Positions 17,228 to 25,588 of a stretch of DNA of 47,105 nucleotides are shown here, one piece after another; positions within the stretch are counted from its first letter, which is position 1; each line of letters begins with the position of its first letter. A program made the position numbers and the translations under genes. The notes beneath the pieces are model-generated. The model worked only from the letters and a program-made list of their open reading frames with translations, was not told the origin of the DNA and searched no databases. Source of the stretch: a virus. The stretch covers positions 1-47,105 of IMG/VR virus record IMGVR_UViG_3300025314_000035; one strand, 5' to 3'.

Positions 17228-18856
17228 TTACATCCTATAAGCAGGTCTACGCGCATGATATCTTTTAATAGGCATTGGAAATCCATCTTTAGCAATTTCC
17301 ATTTTTCTACTATTTCGATAAAATGCAGTCCAATCTTGAGTATTTTGTAGTAATCTTTCTAATGCTTCTTGTTGTTCAACGCGCTTCATTTCATCTACTG
17401 ATTCACTAAAGAATCTATCTGCCCCATCACATAAATATCTTAATGCATCATATGGATCATCACCAGGAAATTCCGATACATCTTGAGTATGAGTCTTGTC
17501 ATAGAAACAAGTTTTAATTGCACTAATTAGTCCTTCACATGATTTGAATATCTGCAATTTAGGAAGATTATCTTCTTGTTCAGGAGGACTTAATGATTTA
17601 ATATATGCATCATAATCTGCTTGAGTCTTATTACGAATTAACCAATCAGCAAATTCTGGTTTGAATACAGGTAATTCTGTTTCAGGAATATATTTCTGTG
17701 CCCATCTTAAGTATTCATGAACTAGCATCTTGCCCGAAATACGAGATCCCTGCGAATTACCAGTTAATTCAACTGATCTATCTAATGCTGATTCTATTTG
17801 CTGATGAATTGTATGTTCTTGCCCTCGATTTTGTGCAGCAGATTGACATAACCTAATAACACGAGGATTTTCTTTTTCTAAATAAGGCTTTGCTTCCGCA
17901 CACCATTCTTCAATTTTCTTTCGCTGCCACATTAATTCGCGATAAACATAAAGTTTCTTACCTGGACTAATTGCTCCAAACAACATACACGTTGCAGCAG
18001 GGGGAGCAAATCCCCAATCTAATGAAACAATCTTAGGCCACCATGTAGGAATATGAATTGGATCAATTACATGCAACGCATTATCTGGTTCATCTGAATA
18101 TCGTTTCTCGCGAAATTCATCAAATACTGCACCTTCATAAGCATTCCAGTCACCATATTTTTTAGCTTTACGTTCTGCTTCTGGTAATGCATCTAAGTCA
18201 TTTTTATATTGCTGTGCAATATGTGGATTATCATCAATTGTTGCGGGAATAAATACGCGCTTTACTCCACCGCGTCCTACAATTATCTTTCCACCGTCTG
18301 GGTATGGCTTGATGAAACGTTTATAAACAAACTGATGCCCAATATTTCCTGGATTTGATGCACTTCGAGCAATCATAGGAAGAACATGTTTTAAATGTTC
18401 ATCAACTCTGATACGCTGTAATACGATATAAGTATAGATCCATTCAGTAAAAGTAGTTAACTCATCAAATGCTACATAATTAGGCTGCATTGAATCATAA
18501 TTATGCACATCATCTTCATGCTCACAATGCCCCATGAAATACAACGCGCCCGATGGAAAAGTAAATACTCCATCTGCTGCATTATATGTTGCGCCAAATG
18601 GCCTAAAGAAATTCTTAGCGCGCGGAATTATTTCTCGTCTTAACTCAGGCATTGTTCTACGAAGAAATAATCCTTTAAAACTTTCGTGCTCATGCCATCC
18701 GAAAACTATCGGATACATTAATAATACATCTGATTTACCAGAACCAACACTTCCACCATATAGAGCTTCTTTTATAGTAAGCGGTATGCTTAAAAAACGC
18801 TCTTGTTTCACGGTCGGGCGCCATGAAAATTGTCCGGTTTCAATATCCCTAATCAT
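17228..18856 (-). CDS. terL: Terminase large subunit, 542 aa
   Basis: ATPase and nuclease that pumps DNA into the procapsid. Walker A is GGSVGSGKS at residues 34-42, and Walker B is YVAFDELT at about 125-132. The nuclease part shows the acidic strand VSLDWGF near residue 271 and the late GDDPYDALRYLCDG segment near 485, typical of RuvC-like terminase nucleases. Its length is normal. The ATG at 18856 overlaps the stop of the HNH gene (TAATG), so the two are co-translated. Confidence 0.92.
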   Translation of the reverse strand: MIRDIETGQFSWRPTVKQERFLSIPLTIKEALYGGSVGSGKSDVLLMYPIVFGWHEHESFKGLFLRRTMPELRREIIPRAKNFFRPFGATYNAADGVFTFPSGALYFMGHCEHEDDVHNYDSMQPNYVAFDELTTFTEWIYTYIVLQRIRVDEHLKHVLPMIARSASNPGNIGHQFVYKRFIKPYPDGGKIIVGRGGVKRVFIPATIDDNPHIAQQYKNDLDALPEAERKAKKYGDWNAYEGAVFDEFREKRYSDEPDNALHVIDPIHIPTWWPKIVSLDWGFAPPAATCMLFGAISPGKKLYVYRELMWQRKKIEEWCAEAKPYLEKENPRVIRLCQSAAQNRGQEHTIHQQIESALDRSVELTGNSQGSRISGKMLVHEYLRWAQKYIPETELPVFKPEFADWLIRNKTQADYDAYIKSLSPPEQEDNLPKLQIFKSCEGLISAIKTCFYDKTHTQDVSEFPGDDPYDALRYLCDGADRFFSESVDEMKRVEQQEALERLLQNTQDWTAFYRNSRKMEIAKDGFPMPIKRYHARRPAYRM

Positions 18857-19290
18857 TAATGTTTACCATGTACTCTAATATATTGAATCATACAAATTAA
18901 TATAAATGGATCTTCCTTAACTAATCCTAAGGTAACATTACAATTATGACAAAGTAAAGCTCTAATCTTCCCAGTTCTATGACAATGATCTACTGCTAAT
19001 CTATTTCTAACTGAACATTCTTCTCTACAAATTTCGCATTTACCATTTTGTGCAGCTAACATTTTTGCATATTCAATAGGATCTAAATCAAATCTCCATT
19101 TTATATATTGATCACTTCTAGCTTTTGAAGTTCTAGAGGGTCGTTTAGTATCACGAATTCTATCACAAGGTATACAACAAGTTTGTAAATATCCATTTTT
19201 AAAACGAGAATTATCTTTAGTTAATATAGTTCCACAATCTTTACATTTCTCCCCAAGTAATTTTCTTGAACCCATTTTACCACTAGCCAT
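18856..19290 (-). CDS. Endonuclease VII-like HNH endonuclease, 144 aa
   Basis: Contains CKDCG (16-20) and CCIPC (38-42), then a second zinc pair (CEIC, CHNC) framing VDHCHRTGKIRALLCHNCNVTLG, the signature of the T4 recombination endonuclease VII family, which cuts branched DNA. Resolution of branches before packaging is needed for smooth entry into the head. The gene directly precedes terL with overlapping codons, and HNH proteins next to terminase genes are known to assist packaging in other phages. GGAAAG precedes the ATG. Confidence 0.85.
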   Translation of the reverse strand: MASGKMGSRKLLGEKCKDCGTILTKDNSRFKNGYLQTCCIPCDRIRDTKRPSRTSKARSDQYIKWRFDLDPIEYAKMLAAQNGKCEICREECSVRNRLAVDHCHRTGKIRALLCHNCNVTLGLVKEDPFILICMIQYIRVHGKH

Positions 19291-19292
19291 AA

Positions 19293-19574
19293 TTACTTTC
19301 CATTACCAGTACCTTCAAGTTTATTTACTTGATCACGCACTACTGATGCATAATCATTATCTTTATCTGGATCAGGCAATGGATGAGATTTAAGATATGA
19401 ACCTGCTGCAATTAATGCACCAACCATAACAACTGATCCTAATTTAATCCATGACCCTTCACCAAAAGGATTAAAATCATTAGGATCAACAATAAGCACA
19501 GTAATACCATTACCTACTGCTGATACTGCTGATGCAAATAATCCATGTAACCAAACTCGATATTTATAATTCAT
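19293..19574 (-). CDS. Holin-like protein, 93 aa
   Basis: Two hydrophobic stretches, about residues 8-29 and 44-62, are separated by a polar loop (DPNDFNPFGEGSW). A hydrophilic C-tail follows (PLPDPDKDNDYASVVRDQ). The pattern WLHGL-SAV-NGITVLIVDPNDFNPF recurs in small phage membrane proteins next to terminase or lysis genes. It probably makes the pore or triggers lysis. It lies in a small lysis-like group with the lipoprotein and 54-aa genes just upstream. Confidence 0.6.
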   Translation of the reverse strand: MNYKYRVWLHGLFASAVSAVGNGITVLIVDPNDFNPFGEGSWIKLGSVVMVGALIAAGSYLKSHPLPDPDKDNDYASVVRDQVNKLEGTGNGK

Positions 19575-19576
19575 TG

Positions 19577-19741
19577 TTAAATTCCTGACAAATCACCTGA
19601 TGCAATTTTCTTTTGTTTATCTAATTCAGCATCAATTTGAGTAATCATGTTTGTTAAAACTTCTGAGTCATCTTTATCACGATTACCTAAATATTCAAAT
19701 AATGCTTTCAACGCGATTAAAATTAAAGTTTGTTGATCCAT
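19577..19741 (-). CDS. Small helical protein, 54 aa
   Basis: Start placed at ATG 19741 (MDQQTLILIALKALFEYLG) because AAAGGA lies 6 nt upstream; the frame is open further but only with a TTG start. It is one short amphipathic or hydrophobic helix followed by a charged helix. The first 47 bases overlap the end of the lipoprotein-like gene in another frame. Nested small genes like this are common in lysis cassettes, but no family is recognised. Confidence 0.6.
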   Translation of the reverse strand: MDQQTLILIALKALFEYLGNRDKDDSEVLTNMITQIDAELDKQKKIASGDLSGI

Positions 19742-20159
19742 GAATTTCCTTTTGATAAGCCTTCCAATTTTCAATAATAGAAAAAATTAATTTTACTTGA
19801 GCACTTAATTTAGCTTTGAATTCTGAGTTTGATAAAACTTCAATAAAATTATTTACTGTATTAAATGTTAAAATACTAAATCTATCAAATTCAGAATTTA
19901 AAGTAGAACTATTTGTTTGAATAAGAATAACAATTTGTTTATTTAATTCTAATGCAGGTACTAGATAAATCTTGGAAAATATTATTCTATCTTCTGAACT
20001 AATTTGCTTAGCAACAAATGCGGCATCAGCAATATCCCCAGCAGTTTGTAATGCTGTAAATAATACTTGAGTATAATTAATTGCTGTTCGCCTTGGTGTA
20101 GAGGCACAATTAATTATTACAAGTAATGTTAATGTAATGCTAATTCTTTTAAGAATCAT
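19695..20159 (-). CDS. Putative lipoprotein, 154 aa
   Basis: The start MILKRISITLTLLVIINCASTPRR looks like a lipoprotein signal, with Cys at about residue 18, although Asn before the Cys is unusual for the lipobox. The rest is helical and would lie outside the inner membrane. It overlaps the following 54-aa gene and precedes the holin-like gene. It could be a spanin-type lysis protein or a superinfection factor; the sequence alone does not decide. Confidence 0.55.
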   Translation of the reverse strand: MILKRISITLTLLVIINCASTPRRTAINYTQVLFTALQTAGDIADAAFVAKQISSEDRIIFSKIYLVPALELNKQIVILIQTNSSTLNSEFDRFSILTFNTVNNFIEVLSNSEFKAKLSAQVKLIFSIIENWKAYQKEIHGSTNFNFNRVESII

Positions 20160-20183
20160 TATAATTTTCCAATAGATTCATAA

Positions 20184-20507
20184 CTAATAAATAATCAAAA
20201 CCTGCAACTCATCATTCGTTGATCCAAGAACATAGAAGTCACCAAGAGAAATATAACCATTACCACCCAACTCAATAATTGTTGGAGCATATGGAATTGA
20301 TGTAAGAGGAATTTCAATCCTATAACCAAAATCTGTTGATGTAAGTGTTCTTTGATTACCACCAACATATGCTACTGCTACATTTGCTGAATGAGCTTGA
20401 AGTGATAAAAAGCGTAAAACATTTCCAACTCCTGCACCACCTGCTAATGCTGTAGCAAGATTAATTGGTGTTCCAGTTGTAAGTGCTACCGTAAAGTGGT
20501 TAACCAT
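20184..20507 (-). CDS. Hypothetical structural protein, 107 aa
   Basis: Start chosen at ATG 20507 (MVNHFTVALTTG), which lies inside the end of the upstream 50-aa gene, so ribosomes probably reach it by coupling. The protein is beta-rich (GYRIEIPLTSIPYAPTIIELGGNGYISLGDFYVLG) without charged helices, the usual look of small virion proteins. It is in the tail-fibre-like stretch of the late operon. No family recognised. Confidence 0.55.
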   Translation of the reverse strand: MVNHFTVALTTGTPINLATALAGGAGVGNVLRFLSLQAHSANVAVAYVGGNQRTLTSTDFGYRIEIPLTSIPYAPTIIELGGNGYISLGDFYVLGSTNDELQVLIIY

Positions 20508-20638
20508 GTTATAAATCCAATCATTGCTGAAACCCAATTCATTCTATAACCGCGTCTATATCTACTTGCAAGAGAAATTGTTCCTGATGGAGGTGGAGGA
20601 AGCCATCCTGACCAAAAGAATAAATACATTGCTAACAT
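20486..20638 (-). CDS. Small Pro-rich membrane-like protein, 50 aa
   Basis: The ATG at 20638 immediately follows the TAA of the upstream gene (TAAATG), and the frame ends at TAG 20488-20486, overlapping the next gene by 22 bases. The N-terminal FFWSGWLPPPPSGTISLAS contains four prolines in a row. A basic stretch (RYRRGYR) follows, then a hydrophobic C-terminal helix (WVSAMIGFITWL). It is probably membrane-associated. The precise fit between neighbours and the unusual composition support a real gene. Confidence 0.55.
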   Translation of the reverse strand: MLAMYLFFWSGWLPPPPSGTISLASRYRRGYRMNWVSAMIGFITWLTTLR

Positions 20639-21118
20639 TTATAATCCAATACAATCTGGATAATTAATTAATCCATCAACTAATGTTGTAGCTGGTGAAG
20701 CATCAGTTCCAGTTCCAGTAGAAAATAGTTTCTCAATTCGCGTAGCACTTCTCTTACAATGAACATATACTGCTGCTCTAACTGCTAAATCTGCTGCTGT
20801 TCCTACCCAAACTGTATCAATTCCGGCGCGAATCCCCGGATTAGATGGATTTATTGAACCTTGTCCTGCATCAAACATCCATTCCCAAATGCGAGCTTTT
20901 CCAACTCCAAGATTATCTACTCTAGTCCAATCAAAATTATCAATCATTATTTCTTGCTGAGGAACAGAATTTCGCCAAATAATAAAATTTGGAGCTGCGA
21001 GAGAATTTAATAGATCAACTAATCCTGATAAATCTCCATCTGTATAAAGAACCAACAAATCAGCAGTTGCTAATATATGAGCTTTAAGAATAATCTTTTG
21101 AGCAGATGTTAATATCAT
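20639..21118 (-). CDS. Conserved phage structural-type protein, 159 aa
   Basis: Resembles a type of phage protein I have seen in several genomes: it starts MILTSAQKIILKAHILA, then IIWRNSVPQQEIMIDNFDWTRVDNLGVGKARIWEWM, then VRAGIDTVWVGTAADLAVRAAVYVHCKR and a Gly/Thr-rich end with GTGTDASPATTL. Its role is unproven and it usually lies near tail genes. The ATG at 21118 overlaps the previous stop (TAATG). Confidence 0.65.
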   Translation of the reverse strand: MILTSAQKIILKAHILATADLLVLYTDGDLSGLVDLLNSLAAPNFIIWRNSVPQQEIMIDNFDWTRVDNLGVGKARIWEWMFDAGQGSINPSNPGIRAGIDTVWVGTAADLAVRAAVYVHCKRSATRIEKLFSTGTGTDASPATTLVDGLINYPDCIGL

Positions 21119-21843
21119 TATGCTATAAATCTCTTGAGAGGTCGCGTGAAGTTAGTACGTTTATTAAAATTTGATAATAAATTATTTTTGCCTATTGAAG
21201 CACCAGTAACAATACCATGATTTCCATTACCCGACCAATCAAGTTGTGTACTGGTACCATTTTGTCCAAGTTCCCAATAACCTCTTCTAGGAAGAGGAAT
21301 ATCTCTTGTCCATGCCGCACAAATTTGTGCTAACGTCATATTCTCATTAACAAACGAAATAGACAACAGTTCTCCATTGACATCCTCTTCGGAACCAAGA
21401 CCATTATTACCAAGTAACATAATCTCTGCTGACGTGTCATGATAGCCACTCCCATCAGTAGTCACGTTCAACGTCTGAAGTGTGGGTGGGGTGTTGAGAA
21501 GCCCTTTATATATTCGCACCAAATCATTAGCCGACCCACTAGGATTGAAGGTAAAGGCGAAAAAATTAATCACCCCGATTGACCACGGGTGGGCCGTGAT
21601 CTGATACTTCAACGTCACGGTCCCGGTGATTTCAAACTCACATACCCCACTACTCGTTCGCCAAGTAATCCGCACTCTCGGTGTAAATGGTGAACCAACA
21701 TGCGCCTTACCAAAAAGACCACAGTTTCCAGCATCATTTATGGGCACAAACCATCCATATGCCGACCATGCGGCCGCGGCCATATTCCACCCCATCGTAC
21801 CCACATTAACATATTCAACATCAGAATCGAAGAGAAGTGACAT
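21118..21843 (-). CDS. Lectin-like (concanavalin/LamG-type) tail protein, 241 aa
   Basis: Beta-sandwich style: GWFVPINDAGNCGLFGKAHVG, VRITWRTSSG, NFFAFTFNPSGSANDLVRIYKG and GELLSISFVNENMTLAQICAAWTRDIP are typical of LamG/concanavalin-like domains in tail adsorption proteins. It ends LDWSGNGNHGIVTGA, another common LamG motif. Bases from about 21,300 to 21,840 are clearly richer in GC than their neighbours, including a GCGGCCGC site. Recent transfer of a host-range module is a reasonable reading. Confidence 0.6.
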   Translation of the reverse strand: MSLLFDSDVEYVNVGTMGWNMAAAAWSAYGWFVPINDAGNCGLFGKAHVGSPFTPRVRITWRTSSGVCEFEITGTVTLKYQITAHPWSIGVINFFAFTFNPSGSANDLVRIYKGLLNTPPTLQTLNVTTDGSGYHDTSAEIMLLGNNGLGSEEDVNGELLSISFVNENMTLAQICAAWTRDIPLPRRGYWELGQNGTSTQLDWSGNGNHGIVTGASIGKNNLLSNFNKRTNFTRPLKRFIA

Positions 21844-21871
21844 TGTTAACCAGACTACTAGAAAGAATTCA

Positions 21872-23269
21872 CTATACTGCTACTCCATAAGCAAGAGGAG
21901 TAATCTTAACTATACAACTTGTACCACCATCATTATTCATATTCTGCGCGGTTGAATTCTTAATATAGAAATCAATACTAGTTGCGCCTTGCAAATCAAT
22001 CTTTATCTGTCGTCTTTGAAGTGCATCAGTTCCAGCAATTATCCATGAACCAAAATAATGTGCCCCACCATTAACAGTCGTTGCAGGCGCATCAGTTTCA
22101 TCATCTGTTCCATCTATATTATTAAGAATACCATATAAATCTACTGTAGTTCCTGCTACTGGAGCTGCTGCCCAATCAGGAGCTTCTAACATTGCTAATG
22201 CTTCTCTTGCATATGGAACTGCTGCATCAGAAGTATTATCAAAACTTGCAGCAGGAGCACCTGAAAAATTACCCGCTGCAATATCTGTTGCTGTATTAAT
22301 TACTGTCTGAGCAGTTCCATAGAATGCTTTCTCAGGATAATTAGCTGCTGTAATTAATAAATAAACTAATCCTCTTAAGTATTGTTGTAATGTTCCATTT
22401 GCATCAGTAATTACTTTTGCTCCAGAAATAGCACCTAATACTGCTACTGCTGGATCATCTGATGCAAGTGTAGTTCTAGGAGTATTTGCTGCTACTGCTC
22501 CCGCGCCTGCTGTAATAGCAACTTGACCAGCAATTAAATTAACTTTCGCGCGATCGGTTTCGTCCCAATCGTCAATAATTTGTAATGCTACTACAGCAGG
22601 ATCATCACTAGCTAATGTAGTGCGTGGTGTATTTGCAGCAACAGCACCAGCACCAGCAGTTATTGCTACTTGACCAGCAACAAGATTTACTGCTGCACGA
22701 TTAGTTTCATCCCAATCATCTATTATTTCTACGGCAGCTTGAATTGCTTGTTCTGCTGTAATTTGTGTTGATTGGTTTGCTGATGTAGCAACCCCAGTTA
22801 CTGCAACCGTTCCTGATACTGGAACTGCTGTAGCGCGTAGTTGTGTATCAGTTAATGCATCTGTTTGTTGTGATGCTGCTGTAGCTGCTCCAGTAGGTAA
22901 TGGTAATGTTGCTGCACTAACTGGTACTGCTGTTGCTCTTAATTGAGCATCTGTTAATCCACCAGTTACAACAGTACCAGAAACTACAATAGGATTAGTT
23001 GCTGTTCCCCCAGCAACAGGTCCACCAGCACCTGGTAATGCTAATCCTACTAATGATAAGTTTGCAGTTCCCGCGCCAGTATCATAATCAAGTAATTGCT
23101 CAGTCTCTATGGGTACACGTAATCTACTACTAATACCAACTACATTTGCATCTGTAGATGGATCAGAAATTACAATTCCTTGTCGATGATAACCTAGAAC
23201 TGTAGTAGTCCAGGTATCAATTAACTTACCTGTACTATCTGGTGGTACTTGTACAAATGAATTAGCCAT
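21872..23269 (-). CDS. Repeat-containing tail protein, 465 aa
   Basis: The middle holds two kinds of tandem repeats. One is about 34 aa (LTDAQLRATAVPVS and LTDTQLRATAVPVS). The other is about 49 aa (IIDDWDETNRAAVNL and IIDDWDETDRAKVNL, each followed by AGQVAITAGAGAVAANTPRT). Such modules recur in phage tail and neck proteins. The C-terminal 150 residues (ALAMLEAPDWAAAPVAGTTVDLYG) look like a compact beta domain. A fibre or appendage is likely. Confidence 0.6.
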   Translation of the reverse strand: MANSFVQVPPDSTGKLIDTWTTTVLGYHRQGIVISDPSTDANVVGISSRLRVPIETEQLLDYDTGAGTANLSLVGLALPGAGGPVAGGTATNPIVVSGTVVTGGLTDAQLRATAVPVSAATLPLPTGAATAASQQTDALTDTQLRATAVPVSGTVAVTGVATSANQSTQITAEQAIQAAVEIIDDWDETNRAAVNLVAGQVAITAGAGAVAANTPRTTLASDDPAVVALQIIDDWDETDRAKVNLIAGQVAITAGAGAVAANTPRTTLASDDPAVAVLGAISGAKVITDANGTLQQYLRGLVYLLITAANYPEKAFYGTAQTVINTATDIAAGNFSGAPAASFDNTSDAAVPYAREALAMLEAPDWAAAPVAGTTVDLYGILNNIDGTDDETDAPATTVNGGAHYFGSWIIAGTDALQRRQIKIDLQGATSIDFYIKNSTAQNMNNDGGTSCIVKITPLAYGVAV

Positions 23270-23573
23270 TTATTGCTTTGGTCTTACATTCACTACAAAC
23301 AAGTTTACCAGTTAAGGCACTTCTAAAAGTATTCTCAGGTAGGAATTTTCCACATTCTTGGCAGATTGTTTCAGTAAATACTTGTGATTGTGTTGAATTA
23401 AAAGTACGTTTAATTCTAACTATATCTAATGAATTAACTTGAATGAATTGCTCATGTCTTTGAATTATTTGGAATAATTGATCGCGAGATTTTTCATAGT
23501 TGTAGAGTTTCCATAAAATATAAATATTTGGAATAAGTAAAGCTAAAAATAAATAAATCATTTTACTTCTCAA
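23262..23573 (-). CDS. Membrane-anchored zinc-ribbon protein, 103 aa
   Basis: One N-terminal transmembrane helix (about 4-21, YLFLALLIPNIYILWKLY) is followed by a coiled-coil-like stretch and a four-cysteine ribbon near the end (CQECG and CSEC). It overlaps both neighbours by a few bases. With a short N-terminus before the helix and a charged C-domain, orientation is uncertain. No family recognised; an accessory in the membrane during late infection is possible. Confidence 0.6.
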   Translation of the reverse strand: MRSKMIYLFLALLIPNIYILWKLYNYEKSRDQLFQIIQRHEQFIQVNSLDIVRIKRTFNSTQSQVFTETICQECGKFLPENTFRSALTGKLVCSECKTKAING

Positions 23574-24093
23574 TAACTATTGGTCCAATAATTAAGCTAT
23601 TTGCTGGACATCTAACTGTAAGTCTTTGGTCACCATTTGCATAAGATGACATTGCAGTAATTGAACATTTAACTGTTGGTCTAGTTAATAAAATTATAAT
23701 TGAATTTAACTTATCAAGAATTTGAGTTAATTCAGTTTGGGAAATTATCGGATTTGCTACAGTATATTCAATAATATTTGAATAACCAATATTTCCTGCT
23801 GCATCTACTGCAATTGCTCTGACATTAATTATTCCAGTTAGTAATGGAATCCAATTAGTTTCATATGGTGGGATTGGATCGCGAAAGATTGGATTACTAT
23901 TCTGTTGGAACTCCACATAAGAAACTCCAACATCATCTGTAGCAGTTGCTTGAAGAATTATATTTGATCCAATAATAGTATTTCTATAAGTAGTAATACC
24001 TTGAACAAATGAAAATCTAGCGTATTCTTGTGAGGAATTAAGGGGAATAATAAATAGGATACTAATAATAATTGATAAAAGAATTCGTTTCAT
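23563..24093 (-). CDS. Secreted Ig-like protein, 176 aa
   Basis: The signal peptide is MKRILLSIIISILFIIPLNSS. Residues about 45-112 look like a bacterial Ig-like domain: ATDDVGVSYVEFQQN and NVRAIAVDAAGNIGYSNIIEYTV are the usual strands and D-x-AGN turn. A short hydrophobic helix (ILDKLNSIIILLTRP) follows. A phage-encoded exported Ig protein may modify the cell surface or attach to the virion from outside. It is encoded between a membrane protein and the 137-aa gene. Confidence 0.6.
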   Translation of the reverse strand: MKRILLSIIISILFIIPLNSSQEYARFSFVQGITTYRNTIIGSNIILQATATDDVGVSYVEFQQNSNPIFRDPIPPYETNWIPLLTGIINVRAIAVDAAGNIGYSNIIEYTVANPIISQTELTQILDKLNSIIILLTRPTVKCSITAMSSYANGDQRLTVRCPANSLIIGPIVIEK

Positions 24094-24503
24094 TTTAGAT
24101 TATACCTCATTCCTGATCCTGCTCCAGTTCTTTCAATTAGATTTTCACCTATTAATAAACTTATAGCATTTCTAAAATCATCTGGTCGCGCTGCACATGA
24201 AAGTAATCGTAATCTATATGAACGATGAATTCCTTCTTTTATATGAAATAGAATCTTTTCTTTTACTAATAAAACTTCTCCATTTATTTTGTCAGGTTTT
24301 CTATAAACTTCTTTCTTAGAAGAATCATCTTTTAATAATCCTTCAACAAGATTTGGATAAAGTTTTAGAATCCCACGCGCGATGATTATTACATCCTTAA
24401 CTTTAGCATCATTCTCTAACAACCGAATTATTACAGATAATCCATGTTGGTATGAGATATGTTCAATTCTTAATTGTGCATATTCACGTTCCGAAACTTC
24501 CAT
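24090..24503 (-). CDS. Hypothetical protein with winged-helix-like end, 137 aa
   Basis: Mostly helical. The last 30 residues (DFRNAISLLIGENLIERTGAGSGMRYNLK) look like the recognition helix and wing of a winged-helix domain, so DNA binding is possible. It is the third gene of the late transcript. It could be a late regulator or a terminase partner; the 170-aa HTH protein is the better small-terminase candidate. Confidence 0.5.
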   Translation of the reverse strand: MEVSEREYAQLRIEHISYQHGLSVIIRLLENDAKVKDVIIIARGILKLYPNLVEGLLKDDSSKKEVYRKPDKINGEVLLVKEKILFHIKEGIHRSYRLRLLSCAARPDDFRNAISLLIGENLIERTGAGSGMRYNLK

Positions 24504-24509
24504 TATCCA

Positions 24510-24725
24510 TTATGCAACAGTTAATGTATAAGTTGTACCAGAAACTGTTAAAGTAAGAGTTGTCTGAGTAGAAATATCAATGTAAGTAGTAACTCCTCCG
24601 GTTCGATTTAAGATGAGTAACTCCTTACCATTAACAAAGGTAAATGCCTCTACATCTGTAAATACTTGAGCTGTTAAATCTTTACCTGGACCACTTGTTC
24701 CTGTAACTGTTACTGATGCTGCCAT
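24510..24725 (-). CDS. Small beta-rich late protein, 71 aa
   Basis: Almost entirely short Thr/Val strands (MAASVTVTGTSGPG, TQTTLTLTVSGTTYTLTVA), resembling small capsid decoration proteins. A strong AAGGAG precedes the ATG, and the position near the start of the late transcript predicts high expression. No homologue recognised. Confidence 0.6.
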   Translation of the reverse strand: MAASVTVTGTSGPGKDLTAQVFTDVEAFTFVNGKELLILNRTGGVTTYIDISTQTTLTLTVSGTTYTLTVA

Positions 24726-24740
24726 GTGAATTTCTCCTTT

Positions 24741-25253
24741 TTATCTTTCAATTTCTTGCACATCAATTACATCGTAGCTTTCTTCTTCGCGCATTCTAGG
24801 TCTATATATTACAACAGAGTTCTTAATGTTAACTCCATCTTCAGTTCCAGTCATATTCTTTGCAACTTGACTCATATCTCTAGCAACTGAAGCTGCTGTT
24901 CTTACTCCTGCATCGAGTAATTTTTCTTTTGTAATGCAGTTCATCGCATCCATTAATTTATTGAATGCAACTCCTGAAATCTTTGATCTAACTTCATCAT
25001 TAGCAGCTTCTAATTTCGCGTCGGGCTTATGATATGTAGCTGTTGAATGTGCACCATTTTTGTAGGCACTGATTGAAGATTCAGAAATTCCAAATGTTTT
25101 AGATAATTCTTTTGCTGATGCACCTGCAATTGATTCCTGTGCAATTAACGCGCGCAGAGGTTCTGATACATTCTTAATTCCATTACCTCTACCATGAAGT
25201 ATCTCTCGCGTTTCTATGAGAAATTCTTCTTCTGAAACTATTCCTAAAGGCAT
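24741..25253 (-). CDS. HTH protein, small terminase subunit candidate, 170 aa
   Basis: Start set at ATG 25253 (MPLGIVSEEEF) and not at the in-frame ATG 25322, because a strong promoter (25341-25313) overlaps the latter and would start the RNA near 25306. A helix-turn-helix is seen at about residues 52-75 (ASAKELSKTFGISESSISAYKNG), followed by a helical oligomerisation-like part. An HTH plus helical core at the head of the late operon suits the small terminase, which recognises phage DNA. A late transcription regulator is the alternative. Confidence 0.6.
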   Translation of the reverse strand: MPLGIVSEEEFLIETREILHGRGNGIKNVSEPLRALIAQESIAGASAKELSKTFGISESSISAYKNGAHSTATYHKPDAKLEAANDEVRSKISGVAFNKLMDAMNCITKEKLLDAGVRTAASVARDMSQVAKNMTGTEDGVNIKNSVVIYRPRMREEESYDVIDVQEIER

Positions 25254-25312
25254 AAAAATTAATCCGAGTTCAGAGGCTCTGAAGTCACCTACACCCGTGG
25301 CGTTCAAGAGGC

Positions 25313-25341
25313 ATCTTATCATGTAATTCTTTCCAAGTCAA
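25313..25341 (-). promoter_or_regulatory. Late-operon promoter (extended -10)
   Basis: TTGACT at 25341-25336, 17-bp spacer, and TAAGAT at 25318-25313, with TG one base before the -10. Same architecture as the four promoters between 27,387 and 28,431. The predicted start near 25306 leads into the late operon. The leader contains the 15-bp palindrome TTCAGAGGCTCTGAA (25269-25283), a possible control site. Confidence 0.7.
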
Positions 25342-25588
25342 GTCATTTCTATCGTGTCAGTTTTATTATTAGTAAGATTAATTACAATTTTTATAACTAT
25401 AATTTGTAATTTTTATTTTTTCCAAAATTTTTCTTGGAATTCCCAATTCTAATTTCTTAGTTATAATTTTTGCAGATATATTTTAGTTGTAATTATTCAG
25501 ATAGAATTGCTGCCATTCTCGCCTTGACTTTCGATAGATGGTACCTTTGCAGCGGGTGTATACCCCCATACGAGTATAATTACAAGCA

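Noticed and set aside
21872-23269. CRISPR-like direct repeats
   Set aside because: The repeats are in frame and encode tandem protein modules; there are no spacers and no cas genes.
25254-25322. N-terminal extension of the HTH protein from ATG 25322
   Set aside because: A strong promoter overlaps this start, so the main transcript begins downstream of it.
25575-25580. TATAAT as a promoter for the 99-aa gene
   Set aside because: No acceptable -35 at 16-18 bp and no extended -10; left as an unassigned element of the control region.
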